DNA of 64,000 nt from Desulfobacula sp. GTDB lineage: Bacteria > Desulfobacterota > Desulfobacteria > Desulfobacterales > Desulfobacteraceae. Positions 28,744-38,843 of the stretch are shown in pieces. Position 1 is the stretch's first letter, and each line of letters begins with the position of its first letter. Both the position numbers and the translations under genes were made by a program. Location: the NCBI GenBank assembly GCA_018645325.1, contig JABGOU010000009.1, positions 32,801 to 96,800 on the forward strand. Reading direction: 5' to 3'. Below the pieces are notes generated by a model that worked only from the letters and a program-made list of their open reading frames with translations, was not told the origin of the DNA and did not search any database.

Positions 28744-29482
28744 GGCTTTCCAACTCCTGACTCCATTGCCTTAATATTGCTTTTTCTTCAGCATTTGGTT
28801 TGTTTTTTTTAAAAAGATCCGGTCGTTTCAAAAATGTCCGTTGAAGAGATGATTTTTTCCTCCATAAGCTTATCTTTTCATGATCCCCGGATAATAGTAC
28901 CTCGGGAACGTTCAGGCCTTCAAATTCTTCCGGTCTTGTATATTGTGCATACTCAAGTCGATCATCTGTAAATGAATCTGACCGGCAGGATTCACAACTT
29001 CCCAATACCCCCGGAATTAACCTGGCAACTGAATCGATGATGACCATGGATGCAAGCTCTCCACCCGTCATAACATAATCCCCGATTGAGATCTCTTCAT
29101 CAACAAGCGAGGTATATATTCGTTCATCAATCCCTTCATATCTTCCACACACAAAAATAAGCCCCTCATTTTTACAGGATAGTTCAAATGCCTTTTCCTG
29201 GTTGAACCTTGTCCCCTGTGGGCTCATCAGTACAACCTTAGATCCGGGATCATTTTTTTTTGCCTGTAAAATAGCAGCCATTAAGGATTCAGGCTTCATT
29301 ATCATTCCGCTTCCACCACCATAGGGCCTGTCATCAACCGTGTTATGGCGATCTGTTGAGAAATCTCTGATATTAATACAATGCCCTCTTATCAGACCTT
29401 TCTCAATACCCCTTGAAATCATACCATGCTCAAAAAAAGAGCTGATGAATTCCGGAAAAAGGGTCAGTACACTAAAGTCCAT
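28730..29482 (-). CDS. trmD: tRNA (guanine-37-N1)-methyltransferase
   Basis: 250 residues. SPOUT fold with LTLFPEFI, DDRPYGGGSGMIMKPE and the knot segment VCGRYEGIDERI...ISIGDYVMTGGE. Makes m1G37, which prevents frameshifting. Overlaps rimM by one base. Confidence 0.98.
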   Translation of the reverse strand: MDFSVLTLFPEFISSFFEHGMISRGIEKGLIRGHCINIRDFSTDRHNTVDDRPYGGGSGMIMKPESLMAAILQAKKNDPGSKVVLMSPQGTRFNQEKAFELSCKNEGLIFVCGRYEGIDERIYTSLVDEEISIGDYVMTGGELASMVIIDSVARLIPGVLGSCESCRSDSFTDDRLEYAQYTRPEEFEGLNVPEVLLSGDHEKISLWRKKSSLQRTFLKRPDLFKKNKPNAEEKAILRQWSQELESLARE

Positions 29483-29994
29483 TAGTAATCCTCTGGCAGC
29501 TTTGTCTGAAGAATATTTTTCTCAAGATCAACGGATTCAACAAAGTGTTTATGCATTGGAACCAGAGTTTCCTGGTCTTTATCAGTTACAACCAGAACGT
29601 CATTTGCTCCGGTTGGGAAGATATCGGTTATCCTGCCGATAAACCCTTTTTTATGATCAATCACACCAAGGCCCAGAAGGTCTTGCCAATACCAGGTGTC
29701 CTCTTCCGGTTCAGGTAATTGATTTCGATTAATGAAAATCTCTTTGCCTATGAGATCTTCGGCAAGGTTTCGAGTGTCAATCCCTTTAAGGGAGAGTATG
29801 ATCCCTTTTTTATAGGATAAGGCCTTAATGATAGTAAACCTTTCTCCATCTTCCTCTTCTGATTTTAAAAGAACTATTATGCCCGGACAAAAGGTATTAA
29901 CCGACTCTGCAAAGGACCAGACCTTAAGATTACCATTAAGTCCATGAACTCCGGTTACCTTGCCTATAGTAAACGAAGTGGTTTTGTTCATCAT
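29482..29994 (-). CDS. rimM: Ribosome maturation factor RimM
   Basis: 170 residues: N-terminal beta-barrel (GKVTGVHGLNGNLKV) and C-terminal PRC-barrel (WYWQDLLGLGVID, then DVLVV). Assists 30S head assembly with S19. Directly abuts the KH-domain gene. Confidence 0.96.
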   Translation of the reverse strand: MMNKTTSFTIGKVTGVHGLNGNLKVWSFAESVNTFCPGIIVLLKSEEEDGERFTIIKALSYKKGIILSLKGIDTRNLAEDLIGKEIFINRNQLPEPEEDTWYWQDLLGLGVIDHKKGFIGRITDIFPTGANDVLVVTDKDQETLVPMHKHFVESVDLEKNILQTKLPEDY

Positions 29995-30225
29995 CTATTC
30001 AATAATTTCTAGAACAGTACGTTTTTTAAATTTGGTTGATGCCGCACTTAAAATTGTTCGCATGGCCCTTGCCGATCTTCCCTGCTTACCGATTACTTTG
30101 CCCAGATCCTCTTTTGCCACCTTAAGTTCTAAAACAGAAGTCTGATCTCCGCTAACCTCTGATACTTGAACTTGATCAGGGCTGTCTACCAGTGCTTTTG
30201 CAATGTATTCTATCAGCTCTTTCAT
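29995..30225 (-). CDS. khpA: KH-domain RNA-binding protein KhpA
   Basis: 76 residues with one KH domain: the [15 protein letters not shown] loop is the RNA-binding GXXG element. Located between rpsP and rimM as in most bacteria. Confidence 0.94.
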   Translation of the reverse strand: MKELIEYIAKALVDSPDQVQVSEVSGDQTSVLELKVAKEDLGKVIGKQGRSARAMRTILSAASTKFKKRTVLEIIE

Positions 30226-30288
30226 AAACAGATCTCCTAAAATTTAGGTCTTGCAAATACTTAAGGCTGCCTTTAAAGCATATAATGC

Positions 30289-30537
30289 TTAAGCGTTGCT
30301 GACACCCTGCTGTTTTAATATACTCTGTACAGTAGGTGACGGCTTGGCACCTTCGCCTAACCAATATTTTACTCTGTCTTCTTTCAGTGTAATCGCAACG
30401 GGCTCAACCATTGGGTTGTAGGTACCTAAGAGCTCTAAAAATCTGCCATCTCTTGGTTTCTCAATGTCAGCAGCTACTATTCGGTAAAAAGGTTTCTTTT
30501 TTGTTCCTTTTCTGGTCAATCTGATTCTTACGGCCAT
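30289..30537 (-). CDS. rpsP: 30S ribosomal protein S16
   Basis: 82 residues. [19 protein letters not shown] and the [11 protein letters not shown] segment are diagnostic for bS16. Seventeen bases after ffh. Confidence 0.98.
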   Translation of the reverse strand: MAVRIRLTRKGTKKKPFYRIVAADIEKPRDGRFLELLGTYNPMVEPVAITLKEDRVKYWLGEGAKPSPTVQSILKQQGVSNA

Positions 30538-30553
30538 ATTCTTTTTTTTCTCC

Positions 30554-31879
30554 TTAAAATGGCAGCATATTTTTTAATGATTTCATGCCGCCTTTATTAA
30601 ACTTCTTTATCATTTTCATAGACTGGGAATAGCTTTTTAAAAGTTTATTAACATCTTGAACCCTGGTTCCGCTTCCATTAGCGATTCTTTTTTTTCTTGA
30701 CCCCTTGATAATGGCATGAACACGCCTTTCCTCAGGTGTCATTGAATTTATAATTGCTTCAATTCTGGCAAATTCCCTGTCATCTATACTTAAGCCTTTA
30801 AGCTGCTTCTTGTTTATCCCCGGCAACATTCCTATGAGATCTTTTATTGACCCCATTTTCCTGACTGATTTCATCTGGTTCTTGAAATCTTCCAGGGTAA
30901 AGGCATTTTTTCTTAGTTTTTTTTCAAGCGCTTTGGCCTCTTTCTGGTCGACCGCTTCCTGTGCCTTTTCAATAAATGAAAGTGCATCTCCCATCCCCAG
31001 GATTCTGGAGGCCATCCTGTCGGGATGAAAAGCTTCAAGCGCCGTTGATTTTTCACCCACACCGATGAATTTTAACGGCTTGCCTGTAACTGCTTTTATG
31101 GACAGGGCTGCACCACCGCGAGCATCACCATCCATTTTGGTCAGTACAACACCTGTAAGATCAAGAGCTTTGTCAAATGATCCTGCAATATTCACGGCAT
31201 CCTGGCCCGTCATGGCATCTGCCACAAGAAGGATTTCGGATGGATTTATTCCTTTCTTGATCCCTTTTAATTCAGCCATTAATTCTTCATCAAGATGCAG
31301 CCTTCCTGCGGTATCGATTAACAGGGTATCGCACCCTAGTCCCCGTGCCGCCAATTGTGCATCCTGACAAATTTTTAAAGGTTTCATATCAGTTGTGGAT
31401 TGGAATACCGGAATATCCAGCTGTTTCCCAATTTTTTTCAACTGATCAATTGCCGCAGGCCTGTAAACATCCACTGGTACCAGAAACGGTTTTTTACCCT
31501 CGTTCCTGAGGTAGAGGGCAAGTTTTCCTGCTGTCGTGGTTTTACCGGAACCCTGCAGGCCAATAAGCATAACAGAACCCAGAGACTTTCCATCAAGATT
31601 CAACCCCTGATGCTCAGACCCCATCATTCTGGTAAATTCATCGTTGACAATTTTTATGACCTGCTGACCAGGTGTAAGACTTTGCATTACTTCCTGGCCT
31701 AAAGCCCTGCCCTTTATATCTGAAATAACAGATTTTGCAACCTTATAATTGACATCGGCCTCAAGCAGTGCCATCCTTACCTGCTTAAGACCATCATCGA
31801 TGTTCTTTTCATTCAGGGTGCCATGACCTTTTAGCTTTTTAAAGACCGAATCAAGCCTGTCGCTCAAATTTTCAAACAT
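30554..31879 (-). CDS. ffh: Signal recognition particle protein Ffh
   Basis: 441 residues: N domain, G domain with P-loop [21 protein letters not shown] and [10 protein letters not shown], and a Met-rich M domain near the C-terminus ([10 protein letters not shown], then [12 protein letters not shown]). Binds signal peptides and 4.5S RNA for co-translational targeting. First gene of the minus-strand run; divergent from rlmN. Confidence 0.98.
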   Translation of the reverse strand: MFENLSDRLDSVFKKLKGHGTLNEKNIDDGLKQVRMALLEADVNYKVAKSVISDIKGRALGQEVMQSLTPGQQVIKIVNDEFTRMMGSEHQGLNLDGKSLGSVMLIGLQGSGKTTTAGKLALYLRNEGKKPFLVPVDVYRPAAIDQLKKIGKQLDIPVFQSTTDMKPLKICQDAQLAARGLGCDTLLIDTAGRLHLDEELMAELKGIKKGINPSEILLVADAMTGQDAVNIAGSFDKALDLTGVVLTKMDGDARGGAALSIKAVTGKPLKFIGVGEKSTALEAFHPDRMASRILGMGDALSFIEKAQEAVDQKEAKALEKKLRKNAFTLEDFKNQMKSVRKMGSIKDLIGMLPGINKKQLKGLSIDDREFARIEAIINSMTPEERRVHAIIKGSRKKRIANGSGTRVQDVNKLLKSYSQSMKMIKKFNKGGMKSLKNMLPF

Positions 31880-31976
31880 AAAGAGACCAACCTCAAAATA
31901 TCAAATCAAATCATTGAAATTAGTATATATTCCGTGATATGTCAAGAAAATATTAACTTTAGGGTGATAAAAATAT

Positions 31977-33014
31977 ATGGAAAATATACTGAATTTTACA
32001 AGGAAAGATCTTGCGAACTGGCTTGACAACAACGGTATCCGCCCGTTCAGGGCAGGACAGATATTCAAATGGCTTTACATCCGGCAGGCAGATGAGTTTG
32101 AACAGATGACGGATCTTTCAAAGGAGCTGCGCCTCAAGTTGGAAGACAATTTTCATATCAAACGTTTAATTGTTGAAGAAAAATTGGTGTCTGTTGATAA
32201 AACTGAAAAATTTTTATTAAGACTTTCAGATGGGAACCATATTGAATCGGTTTTGATTCCACAAAAAGATCATTTCACCCTTTGTGTTTCCTCACAGGTT
32301 GGATGCGTTCAAAATTGTCAATTTTGTTTAACTGCTAAAGGGGGACTTATAAGAAATTTAGAGATTTCTGAAATAATTGCCCAGATCAGGGATGCAAGGT
32401 ATTATCTTATTCAAAAAGATCTTGATCCCAAAAAACTTTCCAATATTGTGTTCATGGGTATGGGAGAGCCCCTTGCCAATTATAAAAACCTTATAAAAGC
32501 ATTAGAGATTATCATGGATAGTGATTATGGACTCAAATTTTCATCTAAAAGGGTAACTGTATCTACCTGTGGTCTGGTCCCGAAAATAACACAATTGGGG
32601 CTTGATACTGATGTGAATCTGGCAATTTCTTTAAATGCAACTTCAGATGAGATGAGATCGAGCTTGATGCCTATCAATAAAAAATATCCTATAAAAAAAC
32701 TGCTGGAAGCCTGTCGAACTTTTACCATGAAACCAAGGAAGAAAATTACCTTTGAATATATTTTAATGAAAGGGATTAATGATACAAAAGAAGATGCACA
32801 CAAACTTGCAAAACTTTTGGCTCCCATTAAAGCAAAGATTAATTTAATACCCTTTAATGAATATGACAAAAGTGAGTTTAAACGCCCGTCTCAAAAACAG
32901 GTTAGTGAGTTCTTACAAGTTTTACTTGACCAAAATTTCACGGCAATTACAAGAAAAAGCAAAGGGGAAGATATTTTAGCTGCATGCGGGCAGTTAAAAG
33001 CAAAATTGCATTAA
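31977..33014 (+). CDS. rlmN: Dual-specificity RNA methyltransferase RlmN
   Basis: 345 residues, radical SAM. CVQNCQFC is the CX3CX2C cluster motif and ACGQL near the C-terminus holds the methyl-carrier Cys. Adds C2-methyl to A2503 of 23S rRNA and A37 of tRNA. GRPGEPLAN-type and GINDT family blocks are present. Confidence 0.97.
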   Translation: MENILNFTRKDLANWLDNNGIRPFRAGQIFKWLYIRQADEFEQMTDLSKELRLKLEDNFHIKRLIVEEKLVSVDKTEKFLLRLSDGNHIESVLIPQKDHFTLCVSSQVGCVQNCQFCLTAKGGLIRNLEISEIIAQIRDARYYLIQKDLDPKKLSNIVFMGMGEPLANYKNLIKALEIIMDSDYGLKFSSKRVTVSTCGLVPKITQLGLDTDVNLAISLNATSDEMRSSLMPINKKYPIKKLLEACRTFTMKPRKKITFEYILMKGINDTKEDAHKLAKLLAPIKAKINLIPFNEYDKSEFKRPSQKQVSEFLQVLLDQNFTAITRKSKGEDILAACGQLKAKLH

Positions 33015-33086
33015 ATTTTTGCGAACTATACTTATACTGGGGAAAAACAATATTCAATCTCCATTAAGCCATGTTTAATTGAGATA

Positions 33087-34112
33087 TTATATCATTAATT
33101 TTTTAAACTCTATAGATTTGACGGTTTTGACGCAAAGAATTGATTCAGTTTCCTTTGTCCTGGTTTTTATTTCTGTGTTTTCTCCCAGAGTGGATTTGGT
33201 ATAACTTGCACATATCATGGCTGCGGTTTGAATATTTTTTTTTGTAGCACTTCCTATAAGAATAACATCAGGCCCAGGCATCCCGGCATGGTTAAATAAC
33301 ATATCCCTGTCTTTTTCAAAATAATTAAGCAGATGCCGGTTATCATTTTTTGAGCGGCCGGCAATAACTTTTGTTTTTGAGTCCAGCCTGAAATGTCTTC
33401 CGTGTTTTAAAAGATACAATTCCCTTTTGTTAAAATCAGTTTGGATATTCATAAGGTCTTTAAGTCTGTTAGAAAAAATTTTATCTGTTAAAAGACAACC
33501 ACCCGCAGGAGAAGGGTATTCTTTTATTCCAAAATCATGCGCCATCTGCATCTGAATCTTTCTTGAGCGTCCTGAGATGTCCATAAGTTGTTCTCTATCC
33601 ACCAAACCTGATTGCTCCACAAGAGTTTGGGGTAACAGCTTTGCGCACAAAGGCCTTAAAATCTGCCCGTCAAAACCGGAATTTTTTTCCACATACCGCA
33701 ATGAATTTTTATTCTGGGATTTGGGTCTCTGGCCTAGTACTTCCCCTGAGAACAGAAAATGAAAGCTTTTTTCCTTGAGAATCTTGCCGGCATTTGAGAA
33801 CATCAATGCATGGCAGTCCATACAGGGGTTCATGTTTTTCCCAAACCCGGCCTTGGGTTTTTTCATCATTTCCATATAATCATCTGTGATATCAAGTGTA
33901 ATCAGCGGGATACCCGTCATCTGAGAAGCTTTTCTGGCTGATTCAGATGAAAAAAAAGGAGTTTCAAAGCAAATCCAGGTTACGCAAATTCCCTGGTTTT
34001 TAAGCAACAGGGCTGACAAAATACTGTCCAGACCCCCGGAACATAGGCCCAGACCTTTAATCCGGTTTTTAGCCTGGTTTTTAGTCTGGCTTGAGGTTTC
34101 ATCAATCTTCAT
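33087..34112 (-). CDS. ThiI/MnmA-like PP-loop protein with NFACT-R (DUF814) tail
   Basis: About 341 residues from the ATG at 34112; a longer frame to 34259 runs back into nth and is rejected. The N-terminal PP-loop ATPase has GLCSGGLDSILSALLL, and NPCMDCHALMF carries a CxxC as in thiolation enzymes. The C-terminal 100 residues (HGRHFRLD, VIAGRSKNDN, NHAGMPGPDVILIG) match DUF814/NFACT-R. The combination suggests sulfur transfer to an RNA, but the target is unknown. It starts 13 bases from the start of nth on the other strand. Confidence 0.8.
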   Translation of the reverse strand: MKIDETSSQTKNQAKNRIKGLGLCSGGLDSILSALLLKNQGICVTWICFETPFFSSESARKASQMTGIPLITLDITDDYMEMMKKPKAGFGKNMNPCMDCHALMFSNAGKILKEKSFHFLFSGEVLGQRPKSQNKNSLRYVEKNSGFDGQILRPLCAKLLPQTLVEQSGLVDREQLMDISGRSRKIQMQMAHDFGIKEYPSPAGGCLLTDKIFSNRLKDLMNIQTDFNKRELYLLKHGRHFRLDSKTKVIAGRSKNDNRHLLNYFEKDRDMLFNHAGMPGPDVILIGSATKKNIQTAAMICASYTKSTLGENTEIKTRTKETESILCVKTVKSIEFKKLMI

Positions 34113-34125
34113 ATATAACCGTCTA

Positions 34126-34761
34126 ATGAAATTAAGTGCGTTAAAAATAAAAACAATTCTTGAAGTATTAAGAGATAGGTATCCTGTTGTCAAGACCCAG
34201 CTTGAACATGAAACGCCTTTCCAACTGCTCATTGCAACTATTATGTCGGCCCAGTGCACAGATAATCAGGTGAATAAAGTATGCAAAATTTTATTTGAAA
34301 AATATCCTGATCCTGAAGGTTTGAGCCAGGCCCCATTAACCCAGATCAAACAAATCATATATTCCACGGGCTTTTATAATAATAAAGCTAAGAATATTAA
34401 AGCCTGTGCCCATGCAATTCTTAACAAACATCAGGCAAAAGTGCCTGAAGATATGGGCAGACTCATTAAATTACCCGGCGTGGGCAGAAAAACAGCCAAC
34501 GTTGTTTTATCTGCTGCTTTTGGTCACAAGACAATTGTTGTGGATACTCACGTATTGAGAATTTCCAGAAGGCTTGGCCTGACAAAAAGTCATGATCCTG
34601 TAAAAATTGAATATGAGTTAATGGAGATCATCCCCAAAAGATCCTGGAATGATTTATCCTTGCAATTTATTTATTTCGGCAGGGAAATCTGTGATGCAAA
34701 AAAACCGCTCTGTGAAAATTGCCCATTGCTTAAGATCTGCCCAACAAAAGGGAAGGGGTAG
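34126..34761 (+). CDS. nth: Endonuclease III
   Basis: 211 residues. Helix-hairpin-helix LPGVGRKTANVVLS with the catalytic Lys, VDTHVLRISRRLG with the catalytic Asp, and a C-terminal [4Fe-4S] site C-X6-C-X2-C-X5-C. Repairs oxidised pyrimidines. Ends seven bases before the convergent ubiB. Confidence 0.97.
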   Translation: MKLSALKIKTILEVLRDRYPVVKTQLEHETPFQLLIATIMSAQCTDNQVNKVCKILFEKYPDPEGLSQAPLTQIKQIIYSTGFYNNKAKNIKACAHAILNKHQAKVPEDMGRLIKLPGVGRKTANVVLSAAFGHKTIVVDTHVLRISRRLGLTKSHDPVKIEYELMEIIPKRSWNDLSLQFIYFGREICDAKKPLCENCPLLKICPTKGKG

Positions 34762-34768
34762 AATTTTT

Positions 34769-36469
34769 TTAGAGCCTTCCTTTTTGGATGATGGCGACTA
34801 AAAGCCATATCCCCATGACTGCAGCGGCAATAAATCCTGCAATTCCGATTACAGACACGCCGAAAAGAATTGGTGGGACATTGGAATTGATGAGCATTGC
34901 CGACCCAAGTATTAATGCTGCGATAATAATTGAAAAAGCAATCCTGTTGCTTGTCTGATCCTGGGTGTTCAACATTTTATCAAATCCTTCAATTTTCATA
35001 TTGAAAGATAGTTTTCCAGATTTAGTAAGCCGCATGATTTCAACGGCATCTGTCGGGAATATTTGAAATAATTTATAAGATTCCCTTGCAATCCCCATAA
35101 AGTCATTAACTATTTTTGAAGGACTGAATTTTCTGTATTTTGCAGCTGCCACATAGGGGATGGCATGGGAAAGGATATCAAAATCAGGATCAAGTTTTTT
35201 ACCAAGCCCCTCTATGGATATAAAAGCTTTTATCATCAAAAAAAAATCCGGTGGAATTTTTAAATTATGGATTGCGCACAATTCAAGAAACTGGTTAACC
35301 ATTCTGGCGGTTTTAATATCTTTTAATGATTTTAAAAGGTGAGTGGATACAAATAAGGACAGATCTTTTTCAAGCAGTTTTAAGTCCGGCTGATTTTCGT
35401 ATTCAGAAAGCTCGCATAAAAGCCTTGCAGTAAGCTTGAAGTTGTCTGTGGTAATACTATGGATCAGATCTACGAATACTTCACGGGTTTGTTGATCAAC
35501 AAAGCCTACCATACCGAAGTCAACGGGGCCGATACGGTTTTTCTCCAGTATAAAGATATTTCCCGGATGGGGATCAGCATGAAAAAAACCATGCTCAAAT
35601 ACCTGTTTCATATAGAAATCAGCTCCCCTCCTTGTGATCAGTTTCGTGTCAAGCCCGGCCAGTTTAATGGCATCCACATCATCTGCTTTGATTCCCCGGA
35701 TATATTCCATGGATAGAACCCGAACGCTGGATTCGTCAAAATATACTTTTGGGATATGAATGGTTTTGTCGTCTTTAAATTGTTCGGCCATCCTCTCCAT
35801 GTTTGATGCTTCAATTGAAAAGTCCAGTTCTTTAGCAAGGGTTTTGGCAAATTCTTCTACAATTTTAACGGGTTTGAAAAAAGCTACCTCCTCAATATTA
35901 TTTTCCATGATGGAAGCTATATGAAGCATAATTTCAAGATCTGTTTCAATGATCTTTCGAATGCCTGGTCTTTGGATTTTTACAGCAATTTGAATATTGC
36001 TGTTTGTCCAGGCTTTGTGAACCTGTCCAATGGAAGCACTGGCAAAAGGGATTTTTTCTATTGATTTAAAAATTTCGTCATAGGGTCTGCCAAATTCAGA
36101 TGCAATAATGGCTTTTACATTGTCAAATCCAAACGGCGGGACATGATCCTGCAGTTGTGCAAGTTCATTTAAAAGGGCGACCGGGATAAGATCGGGTCTG
36201 GAAGATAGAACCTGGCCCATCTTAATAAAGGTCGGCCCGAGTTCTTCAAATACCATTCTGATACGCTGGTTTTTGGAAAGTTTTTCAACTTTTTCGTGGC
36301 TTTTAACAAAAGGGATGAGCTCACGGCCTGATTCAATGTATCGATCAATATGCATTGCATCAATAATATTGCCAAAACCATACTTTAGAATAATGCCGAT
36401 GATTTGCTGATATCGCCTCAGATTCCGATACCGTTTGCCTACCCTGCCAATATTTTTAATACTCAGCAT
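34769..36469 (-). CDS. UbiB/ABC1-family atypical kinase
   Basis: 566 residues. KMGQVLSSRPDLIP is the family KxGQ motif, ASASIGQVHKA the Ala-rich nucleotide loop, and HADPHPGNIF and GPVDFGMVG the catalytic and metal segments. Two C-terminal transmembrane helices (about 500-560) anchor it to the membrane. UbiB relatives support quinone synthesis and lipid homeostasis; here the quinone would be menaquinone (inference). Followed on its 5' side by the phasin-like gene, 18 bases apart. Confidence 0.92.
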   Translation of the reverse strand: MLSIKNIGRVGKRYRNLRRYQQIIGIILKYGFGNIIDAMHIDRYIESGRELIPFVKSHEKVEKLSKNQRIRMVFEELGPTFIKMGQVLSSRPDLIPVALLNELAQLQDHVPPFGFDNVKAIIASEFGRPYDEIFKSIEKIPFASASIGQVHKAWTNSNIQIAVKIQRPGIRKIIETDLEIMLHIASIMENNIEEVAFFKPVKIVEEFAKTLAKELDFSIEASNMERMAEQFKDDKTIHIPKVYFDESSVRVLSMEYIRGIKADDVDAIKLAGLDTKLITRRGADFYMKQVFEHGFFHADPHPGNIFILEKNRIGPVDFGMVGFVDQQTREVFVDLIHSITTDNFKLTARLLCELSEYENQPDLKLLEKDLSLFVSTHLLKSLKDIKTARMVNQFLELCAIHNLKIPPDFFLMIKAFISIEGLGKKLDPDFDILSHAIPYVAAAKYRKFSPSKIVNDFMGIARESYKLFQIFPTDAVEIMRLTKSGKLSFNMKIEGFDKMLNTQDQTSNRIAFSIIIAALILGSAMLINSNVPPILFGVSVIGIAGFIAAAVMGIWLLVAIIQKGRL

Positions 36470-36486
36470 AAAGGATTCCAGACTAT

Positions 36487-36789
36487 TTAAGATAGCTCAG
36501 AAATTTTTTTTGTCAGATCATCGATCCTTTTGTTAAGGGATTTAATGTCTGATCTTGACGGCAGATCAAGTTTTAAAAGTGTTTTTTCTATTGTGGATTC
36601 AATTTTTTTATCAAAGCCCGTCTTTGCATCTTCATATTTTTGCTGGCATTCCCTTAGAAAATCTTTAGCTTCATCCTGGTTCATTTTGGATTTTTCAGCA
36701 AATTCTTTTGCCAGATCTTCAATTTCACTTTTTGATCTTAACGCCAGCCCAACACCTGTTAACAGGCCTTTTTTCAGATAATCAAACAT
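36487..36789 (-). CDS. Phasin-like/coiled-coil protein
   Basis: 100 residues from the ATG at 36789, which has GGAGG upstream; a longer frame to 36960 has no support. Amphipathic helices with many Lys/Glu (KSEIEDLAKEFAEKS...DDLTKKISEL) and a final heptad-like coiled coil resemble PHA granule-associated (PhaF/PhaI-type) proteins. It sits between an acyl-CoA dehydrogenase and UbiB, fitting a lipid or granule surface role. No PHA synthase is in the window. Confidence 0.7.
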   Translation of the reverse strand: MFDYLKKGLLTGVGLALRSKSEIEDLAKEFAEKSKMNQDEAKDFLRECQQKYEDAKTGFDKKIESTIEKTLLKLDLPSRSDIKSLNKRIDDLTKKISELS

Positions 36790-36814
36790 GTTTCCTCCAT
36801 CCAAAAAAAATAAT

Positions 36815-38662
36815 TTATTTTGATCCAAAAGACAGGTCCAGAATATCCTCCACACTGGAGTCGCCTTCCATGATTGCGTCCATCTTACCATAGCTTGATG
36901 GAAGAAGGGTATTAATAAAAAATCTAGCAGATTCGATTTGACCTGCATAAAAGGCCGCATCTTTATTTTTTAAAGCCTTTGCCGCAACTGCTTCTCTATC
37001 CAGGCTCCCTGCTTTTTTGGCAAGCTTGGGCGCAGCAACAGATGCCCTCCACAGATGCATCCATGCAAAGGTGACATCCCCGGTGACATCCAGGAAGGGA
37101 TGGGCAAAGGCATATGCGTTCAGCGCTTTTTCAGACCTGGCCCTCTGTCCGATTTCCCGGGCAAGGACTTCAAGTCTTGTTACAGCATGGCTGACCTTAT
37201 CAACCAGTCCTTCAATACCTTTGACTTCTTTGGCCACTTCAATCGTCTCTCTCATTTTTCCGATAAAGTAGTTAAAGCTTTCGCCATTATTCATGGAAAG
37301 TTTTCTGCCGATAAGATCCATGGCCTGAATCCCATTGGTGCCTTCATAGATCATGGAAATCCTTGAATCTCTCATGAGCTGTTCAACAGGGAATTCACTG
37401 ATATAGCCGTAACCGCCATAGACCTGTACACCATGGGAACAGACTTCCAGTGACCTGTCCGTGATATAGCCTTTAACCAGGGGCGTTAAAACTTCAATCA
37501 ATGCACTGGTATCGGTTTTGAGTTGTTCGTCCTGGGTTGTGTGGACAATATCAGAGCATTTGCCATAATAATAGATCAAGGACCGCATCCCTTCTGTATA
37601 GACTTTCATATTCAAAAGCTGGCGTTTTACATCGGGATGCTGGATAATGGGAACACTTTTTGCCGACGGATCCTTTCCTGCCAGAAGATGTCTTCCCTGA
37701 ATCCTGTTCCTGGCATAATCAAGGGCATACATATAAGAGGCAGATGCCACTGCAAACCCCTGCATTCCAATAAAGGCACGAGCTTCGTTCATCATTTGAA
37801 ACATCTCGGGCATGCCTTTGTTTTCTTCACCCAGAAGAGTGCCGATACATTCCCCTTTTTCTCCAAGGGAAAGAGAGGCAGTAGCATTGCCGTGAATCCC
37901 CATTTTACGCTCTATACCTGTACATACGATATTATTAAAATCCCCTGTATCCCCGTTCTCGTTGACATGGTATTTAGGAACCAGGAACAGGGAAATCCCT
38001 TTAGTTCCCGCAGGCGCACCTTCAATTCTTGCCAGTACGGGGTGAATGATATTTTCGCACAGATCATGTTCTCCCCCGGAGATAAAAATTTTTGATCCCT
38101 GAATGGAATAGGTTCCATCTTTTTTTTTCTTTGCTAAGGTGGTAAGCGCTCCCACATCTGAACCTGCCTCAGATTCGGTCAAGAGCATGGTTCCTCCCCA
38201 AATGCCTGCAAACATCTTTTTCATATAAAGATTTTTCTGTTCATCATCACCAAAGGCTTCCACCAATTTTGCCGCACCGTGTGTCATGCCATAGTAGAGC
38301 ATAAATGCGGAATTTGCTCCCACCATGTATTCAAGTGCGGCATATCCGATGAGCTTTGGCATTCCCTGACCACCTACTGCGGGATCATCACACATGGCCA
38401 GCCATTCACCTTCACAATATAATTTCCAGGCCCTTTTAAAAGATTCCGGAACCGTGACTTTCCCATCTGCAAGTTTGCATCCTATTTCATCTCCATCCTT
38501 AAAAGTGGGAAGGATCTCTTTGATAGCCAGGTTTCTTGCTTCAGAAATAATCAGGTCTATTGTTTTTTTATTGAATTCGTCAAACAGTCTATTTTCAACC
38601 ATTCCAATTTGTTCATGCAGGACAAAATCGACATCCCGTCTGTCAGCTATAAGTTGCGTCAT
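36815..38662 (-). CDS. Acyl-CoA dehydrogenase (long, DmdC-like type)
   Basis: About 615 residues from the ATG at 38662, preceded by GAGGAAT. Standard ACAD core: LTESEAGSDVGALTT (FAD/substrate binding), the Y-x-x-YGGYGYISEFP region and MRDSRISMIYEGTNGIQ, where Glu is the likely catalytic base. An extra C-terminal helical domain of about 130 residues marks the 600-residue class that includes 3-methylmercaptopropionyl-CoA dehydrogenase. Substrate unknown; beta-oxidation is likely. No electron-transfer flavoprotein genes adjoin it. Confidence 0.92.
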   Translation of the reverse strand: MTQLIADRRDVDFVLHEQIGMVENRLFDEFNKKTIDLIISEARNLAIKEILPTFKDGDEIGCKLADGKVTVPESFKRAWKLYCEGEWLAMCDDPAVGGQGMPKLIGYAALEYMVGANSAFMLYYGMTHGAAKLVEAFGDDEQKNLYMKKMFAGIWGGTMLLTESEAGSDVGALTTLAKKKKDGTYSIQGSKIFISGGEHDLCENIIHPVLARIEGAPAGTKGISLFLVPKYHVNENGDTGDFNNIVCTGIERKMGIHGNATASLSLGEKGECIGTLLGEENKGMPEMFQMMNEARAFIGMQGFAVASASYMYALDYARNRIQGRHLLAGKDPSAKSVPIIQHPDVKRQLLNMKVYTEGMRSLIYYYGKCSDIVHTTQDEQLKTDTSALIEVLTPLVKGYITDRSLEVCSHGVQVYGGYGYISEFPVEQLMRDSRISMIYEGTNGIQAMDLIGRKLSMNNGESFNYFIGKMRETIEVAKEVKGIEGLVDKVSHAVTRLEVLAREIGQRARSEKALNAYAFAHPFLDVTGDVTFAWMHLWRASVAAPKLAKKAGSLDREAVAAKALKNKDAAFYAGQIESARFFINTLLPSSYGKMDAIMEGDSSVEDILDLSFGSK

Positions 38663-38843
38663 ATAATTATTCCTCTTTTTATTATCATTTTCATCAGTTT
38701 TAAAAAAATTACAGTATTTTCCTAAGCAAAACAAACAGGGATGTCAACCTGTGAGTATAAAAAAAGTGATGAAAATGTATTTTGAAGCTTAAAAAGTGAA
38801 TTATTGGGTTTACGAAGAATATTTGTTGTGATACAGGAGTAAT

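Noticed and set aside
34113-34259. Longer N-terminus of the PP-loop protein
   Set aside because: It is antisense to the conserved start of nth and adds sequence unlike the family.
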